A program made the translations under genes and the position numbers. Below are positions 33,935 through 43,642 of a DNA stretch of 64,000 nucleotides, one piece after another. Origin of the DNA: Granulicella sp. dw_53 (GTDB lineage Bacteria > Acidobacteriota > Terriglobia > Terriglobales > Acidobacteriaceae); NCBI RefSeq assembly GCF_018449545.1, contig NZ_JAAVUR010000002.1, positions 186,001-250,000 on the forward strand, read 5' to 3'. Numbering within the stretch: the first letter of the stretch is position 1; each line of letters starts with the position of its first letter. The notes beneath the pieces were generated by a model. That model was not told the origin of the DNA and ran no database searches. It worked only from the letters and a program-made list of their open reading frames with translations.

Positions 33935-34393
33935 CTACCGCTTCAAAGACCGCCCCAGGCTACCCAGGATCAAGGTCATCAGCGAAAACCCACGCCGGCC
34001 ATCCTCGCTCGTGGCCCGCTTGAAGAGCTGCCACATGCTCGGCGGAGTCCTCTCCTCCTCATGGGTACGCGCGGCCTCGGCCATGGAGTGAGTAAGCCGC
34101 TCCAGCACCTCTGGATCGAGCAGCGTGATCATCTTCGCCGCCTCCAGCAGGTTGCGGATGGCGGCGATGCCCTCCGGAAGCTTGGCATACTCTGCCAGCT
34201 TCCCGGTGATCGCGTCCTTGGAGTCGATCATCCCCTGGAGCGCATCCAGCAAGCCTTTGTCGTGGGCCGACTGCAACACGTCCCACGCCACCAGCAACGC
34301 CTCGGCATGCTCTACCGGAGCGGCATCGACGCGCTTCTGCAGCTCCTTCTTCGGATCGATCGGTGCCGGTTTGAAGACAATCGGATTCGCCAT
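33935..34393 (-). CDS. DUF1641 protein, formate dehydrogenase partner
   Basis: A 152-residue helical protein of the DUF1641 family (YjgD-like). Characteristic blocks are LQSAHDKGLLDALQGMID, KLPEGIAAIRNLLEA, LLDPEVLERLTHSMAEA, and a C-terminal SLMTLILGSLGRSLKR. It lies 28 bases after the formate dehydrogenase gene on the same strand, the same pairing as yjgC-yjgD of Bacillus, so it is probably an accessory or anchoring subunit. The ATG at 34393 begins MANPIVFKPAP; the upstream open frame overlaps the dehydrogenase. Confidence 0.85.
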   Translation of the reverse strand: MANPIVFKPAPIDPKKELQKRVDAAPVEHAEALLVAWDVLQSAHDKGLLDALQGMIDSKDAITGKLAEYAKLPEGIAAIRNLLEAAKMITLLDPEVLERLTHSMAEAARTHEEERTPPSMWQLFKRATSEDGRRGFSLMTLILGSLGRSLKR

Positions 34394-34421
34394 ATAGGTT
34401 CTCTTTCGTTTTGGTGAAGCT

Positions 34422-37400
34422 CTAAACCGTGATCGAAGTAATCTGCACCAGCTTGTCAGAGGCTTGCGAGCCAGGAACGTGGTAGTCAGCCCGCGCCCAC
34501 TTCCGCTCCACCTCGACACCTGTCTGCGGAGTGCGTGTGCCGTTGCGGAAGTTGTTTCGTGGAATCGGATTCTTCCCTTGCTCCGGAAGCAAAGTCAGAC
34601 TCACCGCAGTCTCCTTGAAGGCAGGCGTATGCGTAAAGCGATCCGTATGGCTGCTGGTTAGGCGGTTCACCGGCTCCTCGATAGAGTTCAGTGGCATGTA
34701 GAGCTGCTTGCCCTTCACGCGGTCCGAGACCACCACCTGGACTCGCAGCCTGCCGTAAGGCGAGGTGATCTGCACATGCCGTCCCGAGGTGATGCCTCGC
34801 TCTGCAGCCAGCTCCGGCGAGACCTCTACAAAGGTCGTCGGCGTCATCGCCTTGATCCCCGGTGTGCGATAGGTCATGCTGCCTTGCTCGAAGTGCTCCA
34901 GCAAACGGCCGTTGTTGAGGTGCAGGTCGTATATCTCGCTCGCCTCTTCCGAAGCAGGAATGTACGAGACAGGGAAGAACCGCGCTTTCTTGTCTGGGAA
35001 GGGGAAGCCATCGGTGAACAGCAGCGGCGTGTCCGTGCCGTCCGCATTCACCGGCCACTGTTGGCTGTTGAAGCCCTCCAGGCGGTCGTAGCTCACTCCG
35101 GCGAAGAGCGGCGTGAGCCGCGCTACTTCGTCCATCACATCCGACGGATGGCTGTACTTCCAGTTTCCACCCATCCGGTTCGCGATAAGCTGGATGATCT
35201 CCCAGTCGGCCTTGCCCTCGCCCAACGGCTCAATCGCCTTATAGAGCCGCTGAATCCGCCGCTCGGTGCTGGTGAAGGTTCCGTCCTTCTCGAGCGAAGG
35301 AACAGCAGGAAGGACCACGTCGGCATACGCCGCCGTCTCCGAGAAGTTGATGTCCTGCACGATGAGGAAGTCGACCTTGCGCAGCGCGGTAGCTACAAAG
35401 TTCGCATTGGAGTCCGAGGTGATCGTGTCCTCGCCCTTGATGTAAAGGGCCTTCAACGATCCTTCCAGGATCGCATCGATCATCTGGTGATTGTCCTTGC
35501 CGACGCTGGTCGGCAGAGTCACTCCCCAGTCGGCCTCGAACTTGGCACGAACCTCGTCGTCATCCACCTTCTGGTAGCCCGAGTAGACGTTCGGCATGGA
35601 GCCGAAGTCGCTCGCGCCCTGCACATTGTTGTGTCCACGCAGCGGATACGCTCCCGCGCCGGGCCGCATGTAGTTGCCGGTCAGCAGCAGCAGGTTGGAG
35701 AGCGCGGTCGCCGTGTCCGATCCACCGCAGTGCTGCGTCACTCCCATGGCGAAGAGGATGCAAACGCCATCCGCGGCGGCGATCTCATGCGCAACGGTCG
35801 TCAACGTAGCCGCCGGAATGCCTGTGACCTTCTCCGCGTACTCCAGCGTGTAAGGCTCCAGCGACTTCTCGAACTCCTCGAAGTGGTTGACCCACTGGTT
35901 CACGAAGTCCATATTCGCCAAGCCGCTGTCCAGAATGTACTTCGACACCGCGCACATCCATACGGAATCGGTCGAGGGATTGGGACGCATGAAGATGTCT
36001 GCTCGCTCCGCCATCTCGTGCTTGCGAAGATCGGCGACGATCAGCCGCTGCCCACGGAACTTGTGCGACCGCTTCACACGCGTGGCCAGCACCGGATGGT
36101 TCTCGGCAGGATTCGCGCCGACGATAAGCACCAGGCCAGCCTTCTCGATATCCGAGATCGATCCCGAGTCGCCGCCGTAGCCTACGGTTCGCTGCAGCCC
36201 CATCGTCGCGGGGTTCTGGCAGTAGCGAGCGCAGTTGTCGACGTTGTTGGTGCCGATCACCGCCCGCGCCAGCTTCTGCATCAGGAAGCTCTCTTCATTG
36301 GTGCACTTGGAAGAGGCAATGAATGCCAGCGCGTCGGGTCCATGTTCCTTGAGGATCTCTCTGAACTTGTTCTCGATCACATCGAGCGCCTCTTCCCAGG
36401 TCGCTTCGCGGAAGACATCTCCATTGCGCAGCAACGGCACCGTCAAGCGGTCGTCGGAGTTGATGTGTCCCCAGGCGAACTTGCCCTTTATGCAGGTAGA
36501 GATTCCGTTCGCCGGTCCATGCGTCGGTTCGATCTTCAGGATGTGGCGATCGCGCGTCCAGACCTCAAAACTGCAACCGACAGCGCAGTAGGTGCAGACT
36601 GTTTTGGTCCGCTTTACGCGGGACTTGCGCATCTCGGACTCAATCTCCGAGAGCGCCAGAATCGGACCATATCCGATCGGTGGTTCAATCCCTTTGACCA
36701 CATCGATCATGTCGTCCAACACCTTGTCGGGCGTGTTCGTCAGGTATCCAGCGTGGCCGAGCATGGACTTCTCCATCAACGCATTGCAAGGACAGACCGT
36801 TACGCAATGCCCGCAAGAGACGCAGCTCGAACCGTCGATCTTCTCGCCGCCATCCCAAAGTACCCGGGGATGCGCGCTCTCCCAGTTGATCGTCAGGGTC
36901 TCGTTCACCTGCACGCTCTGGCAAGCCTCTACGCAGCGTCCACACAGGATGCATTGGCCCGGATCGTAGCGGTAGAAGGCATTCGACATATCCTTCTCGT
37001 AAGGCTTTGGCGTAAATGGCCTGGATTGATGCTTCACATCCAGCAGTGCCGTCGTGTTGTGGACTGTGCAGTTCTGGTTGTTGTTGTCGCAGACGGTGCA
37101 ATACAACATATGATTCTGCAGGATGCGGTCGAACGCCTCGCGCTGCGCCACGTCCACCGCTTCGCCCTCGGTAAACACCTGCATTCCCGCTGTTACCGGA
37201 GTCGCGCAAGCCCGCACCAGTGCCCCGTTTACCTGGACCATGCAGGTATCGCAGCTTTGGATGGGTCCCATCTGCGGCAAATAACAGACTTGGGGAACCT
37301 CCTTCATCGCGTGGGCCTTGCTGTGGCGATTCAACGCCTCAACCAGCAGTTCCCCGATGTGCGCAGGGACTGGAATTCCGTTTACGTTCAACTCTGTGTT

Positions 37401-37448
37401 CGGGGTGGTATCGGGCGGCGTATTGAGGAGGGATTTTTTCACTGCCAT
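34422..37448 (-). CDS. fdhF: formate dehydrogenase alpha subunit, Mo/W-bis-MGD, cytoplasmic type
   Basis: A 1008-residue molybdopterin oxidoreductase oxidising formate to CO2. The N-terminal [2Fe-2S] domain has CYLPQMGPIQSCDTC and RAC; a His-Cys cluster site CTVCDNNNQNC follows. Two [4Fe-4S] ferredoxin sites are CILCGRCVEAC and CVSCGHCVTVC. The catalytic part has CTYCAVGC ... STCIKG (fourth cluster) and ARYCQNP, whose Cys (about residue 410) occupies the position of selenocysteine in E. coli FDH-H. No Tat signal is seen, so it is cytoplasmic. ATG 37448 has GAGGAAGCT upstream. The electron acceptor is not shown; the YjgC-type layout suggests NAD or quinone coupling through partners. Confidence 0.9.
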   Translation of the reverse strand: MAVKKSLLNTPPDTTPNTELNVNGIPVPAHIGELLVEALNRHSKAHAMKEVPQVCYLPQMGPIQSCDTCMVQVNGALVRACATPVTAGMQVFTEGEAVDVAQREAFDRILQNHMLYCTVCDNNNQNCTVHNTTALLDVKHQSRPFTPKPYEKDMSNAFYRYDPGQCILCGRCVEACQSVQVNETLTINWESAHPRVLWDGGEKIDGSSCVSCGHCVTVCPCNALMEKSMLGHAGYLTNTPDKVLDDMIDVVKGIEPPIGYGPILALSEIESEMRKSRVKRTKTVCTYCAVGCSFEVWTRDRHILKIEPTHGPANGISTCIKGKFAWGHINSDDRLTVPLLRNGDVFREATWEEALDVIENKFREILKEHGPDALAFIASSKCTNEESFLMQKLARAVIGTNNVDNCARYCQNPATMGLQRTVGYGGDSGSISDIEKAGLVLIVGANPAENHPVLATRVKRSHKFRGQRLIVADLRKHEMAERADIFMRPNPSTDSVWMCAVSKYILDSGLANMDFVNQWVNHFEEFEKSLEPYTLEYAEKVTGIPAATLTTVAHEIAAADGVCILFAMGVTQHCGGSDTATALSNLLLLTGNYMRPGAGAYPLRGHNNVQGASDFGSMPNVYSGYQKVDDDEVRAKFEADWGVTLPTSVGKDNHQMIDAILEGSLKALYIKGEDTITSDSNANFVATALRKVDFLIVQDINFSETAAYADVVLPAVPSLEKDGTFTSTERRIQRLYKAIEPLGEGKADWEIIQLIANRMGGNWKYSHPSDVMDEVARLTPLFAGVSYDRLEGFNSQQWPVNADGTDTPLLFTDGFPFPDKKARFFPVSYIPASEEASEIYDLHLNNGRLLEHFEQGSMTYRTPGIKAMTPTTFVEVSPELAAERGITSGRHVQITSPYGRLRVQVVVSDRVKGKQLYMPLNSIEEPVNRLTSSHTDRFTHTPAFKETAVSLTLLPEQGKNPIPRNNFRNGTRTPQTGVEVERKWARADYHVPGSQASDKLVQITSITV

Positions 37449-37565
37449 AGCTTCCTCTGATGCCCAGCGCATCTCAGAGGATTCCTTTCTTCGACCCTGT
37501 GTCCGCCCAAGTCCACGGCTGGAGCTGCAAATCCTGCTGCTTTAGCTTCTACACCAACACGATTA

Positions 37566-38909
37566 TCACTCGATCAAATTTGTCGGCCACGCACGACCGA
37601 TGCTGGCGGAAGATTCCCGGCTATCGTTCCACTTGCCGTAGCGGTCTAACGCTCGTTGCGGGCCGTTGCTGTACCAGGCATATCCGTTCCTGCGCTCCGG
37701 CGAGAGATCGCTCACCGTATCGTGGATGGTCTTGTCCCTGTCGCCGAAGATCGGACGCTCCGTAACCATGCTGTAGTAGCGAGCCCAGATCGGGCCTGCG
37801 CCGGGCTTAGCCGCCAGATGCCTTCCCTCTACCGTGCCCTTGCCGCCTACCCACTCCTGCTCGCGAATCGCCGCGTGTTGCAGCCACGCCACGCCATCCT
37901 CGACCGCCTCTCGCACCTCGGCGGAAGGATGCGGCAATTGCATCAAGTAGATCAGGATATCCGCGCTCTCTCCGGTCGCAAGGGACGCAGGCTCATAGTT
38001 TCGGCCCGCCACAGGAGCCAGCGTCACCGCATCGTGCTGTTGCGCCCAGATCGTTCTTCGATCCTCTACCTTTACCTGCGTCGCCAGGATGCAGGCAACC
38101 GCCCGCTTCGCGCTCACCGCCGCCTGCGCTCTCAGCTCTATCGGAACAAAGCGATAGTCGCCTTTCCCGTCCGCCACGTCGCTCAGGACGTTCGCGGATT
38201 CAGTGACGGCATTATCGTTGTACGTGATCGCATCGTGGTATCCACCCTCCAACGGCCACACCTGCGGCCATCCGCCGTTCGGAAACTGAGCTGCCAGCAG
38301 ATACCGCAGACCCTTCAGGAAGCTGGCCCGGTAGGCCTCTCCTGCAGCTCCTGGCGTTCGATCTGAGACCTTCGCCAGAAATCGCAGCTCGGTGTTCGTC
38401 GAGTCGTTGTCCAGTGTCCCCACATAGTTCCACGCGGGATCTTTCGGCGTATCGAAGTCCTCCGGCGAAGGATGCTTGGAGAGGTTATCCGGTGCATAGC
38501 TCTGCCCGCGGACTCGCAACGGCCCGCTCATGTCGAGATTTTTGCTCCACCCTCCGGCTGGCGTCTGGAAGCTCACGATCACATCCGCGATGTGCCGGGC
38601 CTCCGCCGAACCGTACCAACTCGCCTCTCGCGTCAGAGGGATGCTGCGTGCGGCAGAGCTCTCTTTGGGCAGCTCGGGAGTAACTGCCATTCCTTTGCGC
38701 TCCGCTGCCAGCGTTGCGTGGTCCGTGGCTCGCTGCCGCTCCGACCGGTCCAGGTACGCCGTCCACGCTGTCCGCTCCGCTGCCGGGAGGGAAGCGATAC
38801 GCTCCCGCGAGATAGCCTGCGCCGGTTCGCTCTTTCCAATGGCCGCCGCGCCAGCCGACACTCCTTGCGCGAGACAAAGAGTCACAATGCAACAAAATAG
38901 TTTGACCAC
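37566..38909 (-). CDS. pectate lyase, PL10 family
   Basis: A 447-residue secreted polysaccharide lyase that cleaves polygalacturonate by beta-elimination. A signal peptide (residues 1-20, VKLFCCIVTLCLAQGVSA) precedes a spacer, then the PL10 motifs TPAGGWSKNLDM, GTLDNDSTNTELRFLA, ASFLKGLRYLLAAQFPNGGWPQ, DAITYNDNAV and the C-terminal GYAWYSNGPQRALDRYGKWN, quoted in parts. Together with the alpha-galactosidase it fits growth on plant cell-wall material. It is alone on its strand next to the formate dehydrogenase gene. Confidence 0.9.
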   Translation of the reverse strand: MVKLFCCIVTLCLAQGVSAGAAAIGKSEPAQAISRERIASLPAAERTAWTAYLDRSERQRATDHATLAAERKGMAVTPELPKESSAARSIPLTREASWYGSAEARHIADVIVSFQTPAGGWSKNLDMSGPLRVRGQSYAPDNLSKHPSPEDFDTPKDPAWNYVGTLDNDSTNTELRFLAKVSDRTPGAAGEAYRASFLKGLRYLLAAQFPNGGWPQVWPLEGGYHDAITYNDNAVTESANVLSDVADGKGDYRFVPIELRAQAAVSAKRAVACILATQVKVEDRRTIWAQQHDAVTLAPVAGRNYEPASLATGESADILIYLMQLPHPSAEVREAVEDGVAWLQHAAIREQEWVGGKGTVEGRHLAAKPGAGPIWARYYSMVTERPIFGDRDKTIHDTVSDLSPERRNGYAWYSNGPQRALDRYGKWNDSRESSASIGRAWPTNLIE

Positions 38910-39086
38910 GAAGATCTCAACTCCTCAGTACGCGGAAGGATAGCAGGCCTCGCACCCATCTCGTCAGGCCATCCCTCCTCCGAAGCTAAAACTGCATCGA
39001 ACACCTACGCCACGGTACCTAGCATCCCTGTTTTGAGGATGTTTGAAGACCAGCCGGAAGAATAGAAGCAACTCTAGGAGAGACTC

Positions 39087-39971
39087 ATGCAGCACGCCAA
39101 TCCCGACCCGCGCGACCTGTTTCCCAAGCCACCCTTCAAGGAGCAGAAACAATCGCACCCCGGCTCAGTCCACGCGCTCGAGCCGCCCGCCGACCACGGC
39201 GAGAAGAGTTACATCGGCAGCGGCCGCCTGCTCGACCGCGTCGCCATCATCACCGGCGCCGACAGCGGCATCGGCCGGGCGGTAGCCATCGCCTTCGCCA
39301 GGGAGGGCGCGGACATCGTCATGAGCTACCTCCCGGAGGAGGAGTCAGACGCCAAAGAGGTCGCGGAGATCATCGAAGGAGCAGGACGCAAGGCGCTTCT
39401 CTGCCCGGGCGACATCGGCGAGCCCAGCTATGCCCGCAGCCTGGTCTCCAGCGCCACGGGCCGTCTCGGACGCCTCGATATAGTCGTCAACAACGCAGGC
39501 TTCCAGATGCAGCGCGAGTCCATCGAAGACGTCAGCCCCGAAGAGCTTGAACACACCTTCCGCACTAACGTCTTTGGCACCTTCTTCCTCACCCAGGCCG
39601 CGCTGCCGGTCCTGCGTCCCGGAGCCAGCATCATCAACACCACGTCTATCCAGACCTTCGAGCCCAGCGAAGGCCTGCTCGCCTACGCCGCTACGAAGGC
39701 CGCCGTGGCCAGCCTCACCAAGAGCCTCGCCAAGCTATCCAAGGACAAAGGCATACGAGTCAACGGAGTCGCTCCCGGCCCCGTCTGGACTCCGCTCATC
39801 CCCGCCACCATGCCTGTAGAGAAGGTCAAGAAGTTCGGCGAGAACACGGTCTTCGGCCGTCCCGCGCAGCCCGTCGAGCTGGCCCACCTCTACGTCTTTC
39901 TCGCCTCCGAGCAGTCCAGCTACTGCTCCGGCGAGATCTTCGGAGCCACCGGCGGCAGAACCCCCCTCTAG
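39087..39971 (+). CDS. SDR-family oxidoreductase (YghA/YdaD-like)
   Basis: A 294-residue short-chain dehydrogenase/reductase with the extended N-terminus (DLFPKPPFKEQKQSHPGS) of the YghA-like group. NAD(P)-binding GADSGIGRAVAIAF, NNAGFQ, catalytic INTTS with Ser, and YAATKAA with Tyr and Lys are intact; the family end YCSGEIFGATGG is present. Substrate unknown; relatives are stress-induced general reductases. GGAGAGACTC precedes the ATG. It is followed after three bases by a DUF72 gene, so the two are co-transcribed. Confidence 0.9.
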   Translation: MQHANPDPRDLFPKPPFKEQKQSHPGSVHALEPPADHGEKSYIGSGRLLDRVAIITGADSGIGRAVAIAFAREGADIVMSYLPEEESDAKEVAEIIEGAGRKALLCPGDIGEPSYARSLVSSATGRLGRLDIVVNNAGFQMQRESIEDVSPEELEHTFRTNVFGTFFLTQAALPVLRPGASIINTTSIQTFEPSEGLLAYAATKAAVASLTKSLAKLSKDKGIRVNGVAPGPVWTPLIPATMPVEKVKKFGENTVFGRPAQPVELAHLYVFLASEQSSYCSGEIFGATGGRTPL

Positions 39972-39974
39972 ATC

Positions 39975-40934
39975 ATGGCCGCACGAAAAAAGGCTCAGAG
40001 CTCCCAGTCCGACATCCCAACGAAGACCGCGACTCTCCCGCGCGTCCGAATCGGCATCTCCGGCTGGCGCTATGCGGGTTGGCGCGGAGTCTTCTACCCC
40101 GAAGGCCTCGCCCAACGCCGCGAGCTGGAGTTCGCCTCCCGCCAGTTCGAGACCATCGAGATCAACGGAACCTTCTACTCTCTTCAGCACCTGAAGAGCT
40201 TCCAGCAGTGGGCCCGCGAGACTCCGGACGACTTCGTCTTCTCCCTCAAAGGCTCGCGCTACATCACCCACATGCTCAAGCTTCGTGGGATCGAAGCCGC
40301 CCTCGCCAACTACTTCGGCAGTGGGATGCTCACCCTCGGCCCGAAGTGCGGTCCTATCCTCTGGCAGTTTGCCCCGCAGATGCGCTTCGACCGCGGCCGC
40401 TTCGAGACCTTCTTCCGCCTCCTGCCCCGCACCGTGAAACAAGCCGCCTCCTTCGCTCGCCGTCACGCCACACGCCTTGCAGACCCAAGCGCGATCAAAG
40501 TCCCCTCTGGAAGCGACGCTCCGATTCGCCACTGCGTCGAGATCCGCCACGAGAGCTTCGTCACACCGGAGTTCATCGACCTGCTCCGTGAGCACAACAT
40601 CGGTCTCGTCCCGGCAGATACCGTGGAGTGGCCCTTGCTCCTCGACGTCACCAGCGACTTCGTCTACTGCCGCCTGCACGGCTCCGAGCAGCTCTACTTC
40701 AGCGGATACGATCCCCCCGCCCTGGACCTCTGGGCCAGCCGCATTCAAACCTGGGCTAACGGTGGAACGCCGAACCCCGATCCCACCACCAAACCCGAAG
40801 CCCGCCTCGCCAGCCCCATCCTGGCATCCAGTCAACCCCGCGACGTCTTCGTCTACTTTGACAACGACGCCAAGGTCCGCGCCCCGTTCGACGCGCAGGA
40901 CCTTCGCAGCCGAGTCCAGAAGCGACTACTCTGA
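39975..40934 (+). CDS. DUF72 domain protein
   Basis: A 319-residue TIM-barrel-like protein. VRIGISGWRYAGWRGVFYPEGLAQRRELEF, FETIEINGTFYSLQ, ETPDDFVFSLKGSRYITH, and DFVYCRLHGSEQLYFSGYD are the DUF72 (YecE-like) signature, given in blocks. Function of the family is unsettled. The 3' end overlaps the convergent amine oxidase gene by nine bases. It likely shares a transcript with the SDR gene upstream. Confidence 0.9.
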   Translation: MAARKKAQSSQSDIPTKTATLPRVRIGISGWRYAGWRGVFYPEGLAQRRELEFASRQFETIEINGTFYSLQHLKSFQQWARETPDDFVFSLKGSRYITHMLKLRGIEAALANYFGSGMLTLGPKCGPILWQFAPQMRFDRGRFETFFRLLPRTVKQAASFARRHATRLADPSAIKVPSGSDAPIRHCVEIRHESFVTPEFIDLLREHNIGLVPADTVEWPLLLDVTSDFVYCRLHGSEQLYFSGYDPPALDLWASRIQTWANGGTPNPDPTTKPEARLASPILASSQPRDVFVYFDNDAKVRAPFDAQDLRSRVQKRLL

Positions 40935-42224
40935 TTCGAGAATCTGCTCCGCAACCCTCAATCCAGAGCGCATCGCACCATGGACCGTCCCCCAATGGGC
41001 GGTCACGTCGGTGTGCTCTCCAGCAAAGTAGAGCGTCTCCTCTACCGGCTCCGCCATAGTAGCGGATGCCCCTAGGCCGCCTACCCCGACGTAGCTGTAG
41101 GCCCCCAGAGCAAACTCGTCGGCAGACCAGTCGTGGGTATAGCACCCCACCACCTCCGCCTGAACCACCGTCGTATCCAGACCCATAATCTCAGCCAGTC
41201 GCTCCGTCGCCACGCACCTCAACTCTGCAGGTGCCATTCCCAGTAGCTCTCCCGCCCGCGGACCTCCGGCCCAACCCGTCAAGGTATTGCTCTCTTCAGG
41301 ATGCGACGTCCACCAGGCTCGCGGCACCATGCCGAACGCAAATAGAAAGCTCAGGCTCCGCATCTCCGGCTGTGGCTCCAGCTCCTCCCAGAAGCGCCTT
41401 CGGAAGACCATCGTAAGCCGGCACACCTGCCCCATCCGCATCAACTCCGCGGCCTCCAGAACCCGGCTGACGGCCGGCGTAAATGTCACGGATTCACGCT
41501 GCAACACCCCCAGCGGCAGTGTCACCACTGCTCGAGGCGCAGTGAAGGTCCCCTGCTTGGTCACAATCTCGACGCGCCCCTTCCGCCAACGAACCTCTTG
41601 CACCCGATGCCCCAGCAGCACACTCCCGCCAAGCTCCACTACCTTGTCCGCCAGATACTCGGGCAACTGGTCATACCCACCCTTCACCCGAGAGAGCAGA
41701 TCTCCCTCCGTCGACCGCTCCGCCTTCTGCTGCGCCCCCAGGGAAGCCGCGCTGATCACACGGTGATCCGCGGCGTTGAAGCCCTCGACGTTCCCCACAA
41801 TCTCCTGACGCTGCTCTCCCTCTATGTCTTTGCGGTCGAGATACTCGGCGAAGCTGCAGTCCGGCCCGGTCCAATCTTCCAGGTCGTCGAGCGTTCCGAA
41901 TACCTCCTCCATCTCTTTGGAGATAGGCTTCAGCGCCCCACCCTCCAAACCCACCTGAGATCCATCCAACTCAAAGGTCTCGACTCCGGTCTCCCTCATC
42001 TCGTCGATCAAGGCCCAGAGTTCCGGTGGCCGCCCATGGACAAACTCCGCCCCCAGCTCGATCGCCTCCGAGCCCACCCGCTGCGTCATAATCCGCCCGC
42101 CCACCTGCTCGCGGGCTTCCAGGACGCACACTCGCAGTCCACCCTCACCCAGCGCGCGAGCCGCCGTTAGCCCCGCCATTCCTGCACCTACGACGATCAC
42201 ATCAAGATTTCTCTGCTCAGCCAT
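40926..42224 (-). CDS. flavin amine oxidase (FAD-dependent)
   Basis: A 432-residue FAD-dependent oxidase of the monoamine/polyamine oxidase fold. The dinucleotide-binding VIVVGAGMAGLTAARAL, LEAREQVGGRI, GAEFVHGRPPE and the C-terminal LYFAGEHTDVTAHWGTVHGAMRSG (FAD-binding, in parts) are intact. No signal peptide. Substrate not shown. It starts five bases after the cca gene and is probably in the same transcript. It overlaps the end of the DUF72 gene. Confidence 0.9.
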   Translation of the reverse strand: MAEQRNLDVIVVGAGMAGLTAARALGEGGLRVCVLEAREQVGGRIMTQRVGSEAIELGAEFVHGRPPELWALIDEMRETGVETFELDGSQVGLEGGALKPISKEMEEVFGTLDDLEDWTGPDCSFAEYLDRKDIEGEQRQEIVGNVEGFNAADHRVISAASLGAQQKAERSTEGDLLSRVKGGYDQLPEYLADKVVELGGSVLLGHRVQEVRWRKGRVEIVTKQGTFTAPRAVVTLPLGVLQRESVTFTPAVSRVLEAAELMRMGQVCRLTMVFRRRFWEELEPQPEMRSLSFLFAFGMVPRAWWTSHPEESNTLTGWAGGPRAGELLGMAPAELRCVATERLAEIMGLDTTVVQAEVVGCYTHDWSADEFALGAYSYVGVGGLGASATMAEPVEETLYFAGEHTDVTAHWGTVHGAMRSGLRVAEQILESE

Positions 42225-42229
42225 TGCAG

Positions 42230-43642
42230 TTAGATGCTCCTATCTGGCCTTCCGAACCGCTCCTGAATCATTGACATCGCCTCCTCCTCCGTCCGGACGG
42301 CGCCCTCCAACTGCGCATCCTCCGCCGCCTCCAGCATCGCCTTGAACTCTGGTCCTGGCCGGTATCCCGCCGCAATCAGATCTCTTCCGCTCACCAGCAA
42401 CGGAGGACGATGCTCCTCCATCGGAACTGCCTCATATCGTTCTTTAGCATATCCATACAGCCTTAGATCTCCATGGCACGAGCTCGCATCCAGCCAATGC
42501 AGCGCCAGATGCTCGGGGAAGTTCGGCAGCCGGAAGAAGCGCTTCAGCGTCGACTCCCGCATCCCCATCACATCGCCGAAGCGCATATGGTTCTTCACCA
42601 GCGCCACGATCTGCGCCGTATCGTCGTTCGAGAACCGCAGCCGCGCCAGAATCTCCTCGGCGATCCGCACTCCTACCTCGACGTGTCCGTTGAAGCGAAT
42701 CCGGTCGCCCGGCATCGCCGGGTCCGGGGCGCGAAACGTGGCCGGCTTGCCGATATCGTGCAGCAGCGCCCCCCAGGCCAGCGTAGGCGTCACCGGAGCA
42801 GGCGCAATCGGGAGCTGTGACAGTAGCAGCATCGTGTGCACCCAGACATCGCCCTCCGGATGAAACTCCGGCGGCTGAGCGACTCCGCGCATCTTCACCG
42901 CCTCGGGCATCACCTGCTCCAGCAGACCCAGCCGATACAGCAGCTCAAACCCCTCCGCTGCGCCACCCTCCGTCAGAATCCGCGTCAGCTCCTCGCGAAT
43001 CCTCTCGCAGCTCACCTGCCCAACCTGCGGAGCCAATCTCTTGATCGCCTCGGCAGTCGCGACGTCGATCCTAAAGTCCAGCCGCGCCGCAAACCGCACC
43101 GCCCGCAGCATGCGCAGCTTATCTTCTTCGAAGCGCCGCTCCGGCTCGCCGATGGCCCGCACGATACCCGCTGCCAGATCCTCACGTCCGCCGACATAAT
43201 CCAGCGTGGCAGCGCCGGCGTCTTCGGTCTCCTCGTAGATCATCGGGTCCAGCAGCATTCCGTTGATGGTGAAGTCCCGCCGCAGTACATCCTCTCGCGC
43301 ATCCGTCGAGAACTGCACCGCATCGGGCCGCCGCCCATCGCTGTAAGCGCCATCGTTGCGAAATGTAGCGACTTCGGTTGCAATCTCATTTTCGTTTGGT
43401 CCACCGGAGCAGACCAACACCACCCCAAAGTGCGCTCCCACCGAGAATGTCTTTGCGAACAGTCCCATGACGACATCGGGAGTCGCGCTCGTGGCCACAT
43501 CGAAGTCCTTCGCCTCCAGCCCCAGCAGCAGATCCCGCACGCATCCACCTGCGAAGTAAGCCTGATGCCCGGCAGCTCGTAATGCGGCCACAATCTTCCG
43601 TGCAGCGACATACCTCGGGTTGTCCGTCAAAGGCCCAGCCAT
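42230..43642 (-). CDS. cca: CCA tRNA nucleotidyltransferase
   Basis: Adds the 3' CCA end to tRNAs. The 470-residue protein has the class II nucleotidyltransferase head AYFAGGCVRDLLLGLEAKDFDVATS with the DxD acids, RNDGAYSDGRRPD, RRDFTINGML and ERRFEEDKLRMLRAVRFAARL, all in blocks, followed by an HD-type domain with GALLHDIGKPATF and VALVKNHMRFGD. The HD domain may act as a phosphodiesterase. It is divergent from tsaD by 37 bases and leads the operon with the amine oxidase gene. Confidence 0.93.
   Translation of the reverse strand: MAGPLTDNPRYVAARKIVAALRAAGHQAYFAGGCVRDLLLGLEAKDFDVATSATPDVVMGLFAKTFSVGAHFGVVLVCSGGPNENEIATEVATFRNDGAYSDGRRPDAVQFSTDAREDVLRRDFTINGMLLDPMIYEETEDAGAATLDYVGGREDLAAGIVRAIGEPERRFEEDKLRMLRAVRFAARLDFRIDVATAEAIKRLAPQVGQVSCERIREELTRILTEGGAAEGFELLYRLGLLEQVMPEAVKMRGVAQPPEFHPEGDVWVHTMLLLSQLPIAPAPVTPTLAWGALLHDIGKPATFRAPDPAMPGDRIRFNGHVEVGVRIAEEILARLRFSNDDTAQIVALVKNHMRFGDVMGMRESTLKRFFRLPNFPEHLALHWLDASSCHGDLRLYGYAKERYEAVPMEEHRPPLLVSGRDLIAAGYRPGPEFKAMLEAAEDAQLEGAVRTEEEAMSMIQERFGRPDRSI

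Noticed and set aside
34776-37460. An 894-codon open frame on the plus strand antisense to the formate dehydrogenase gene
   Set aside because: It mirrors the codon pattern of fdhF on the other strand, has an Arg/His-rich translation without any known domain, and no ribosome site. Long antisense frames are common in GC-rich genes.
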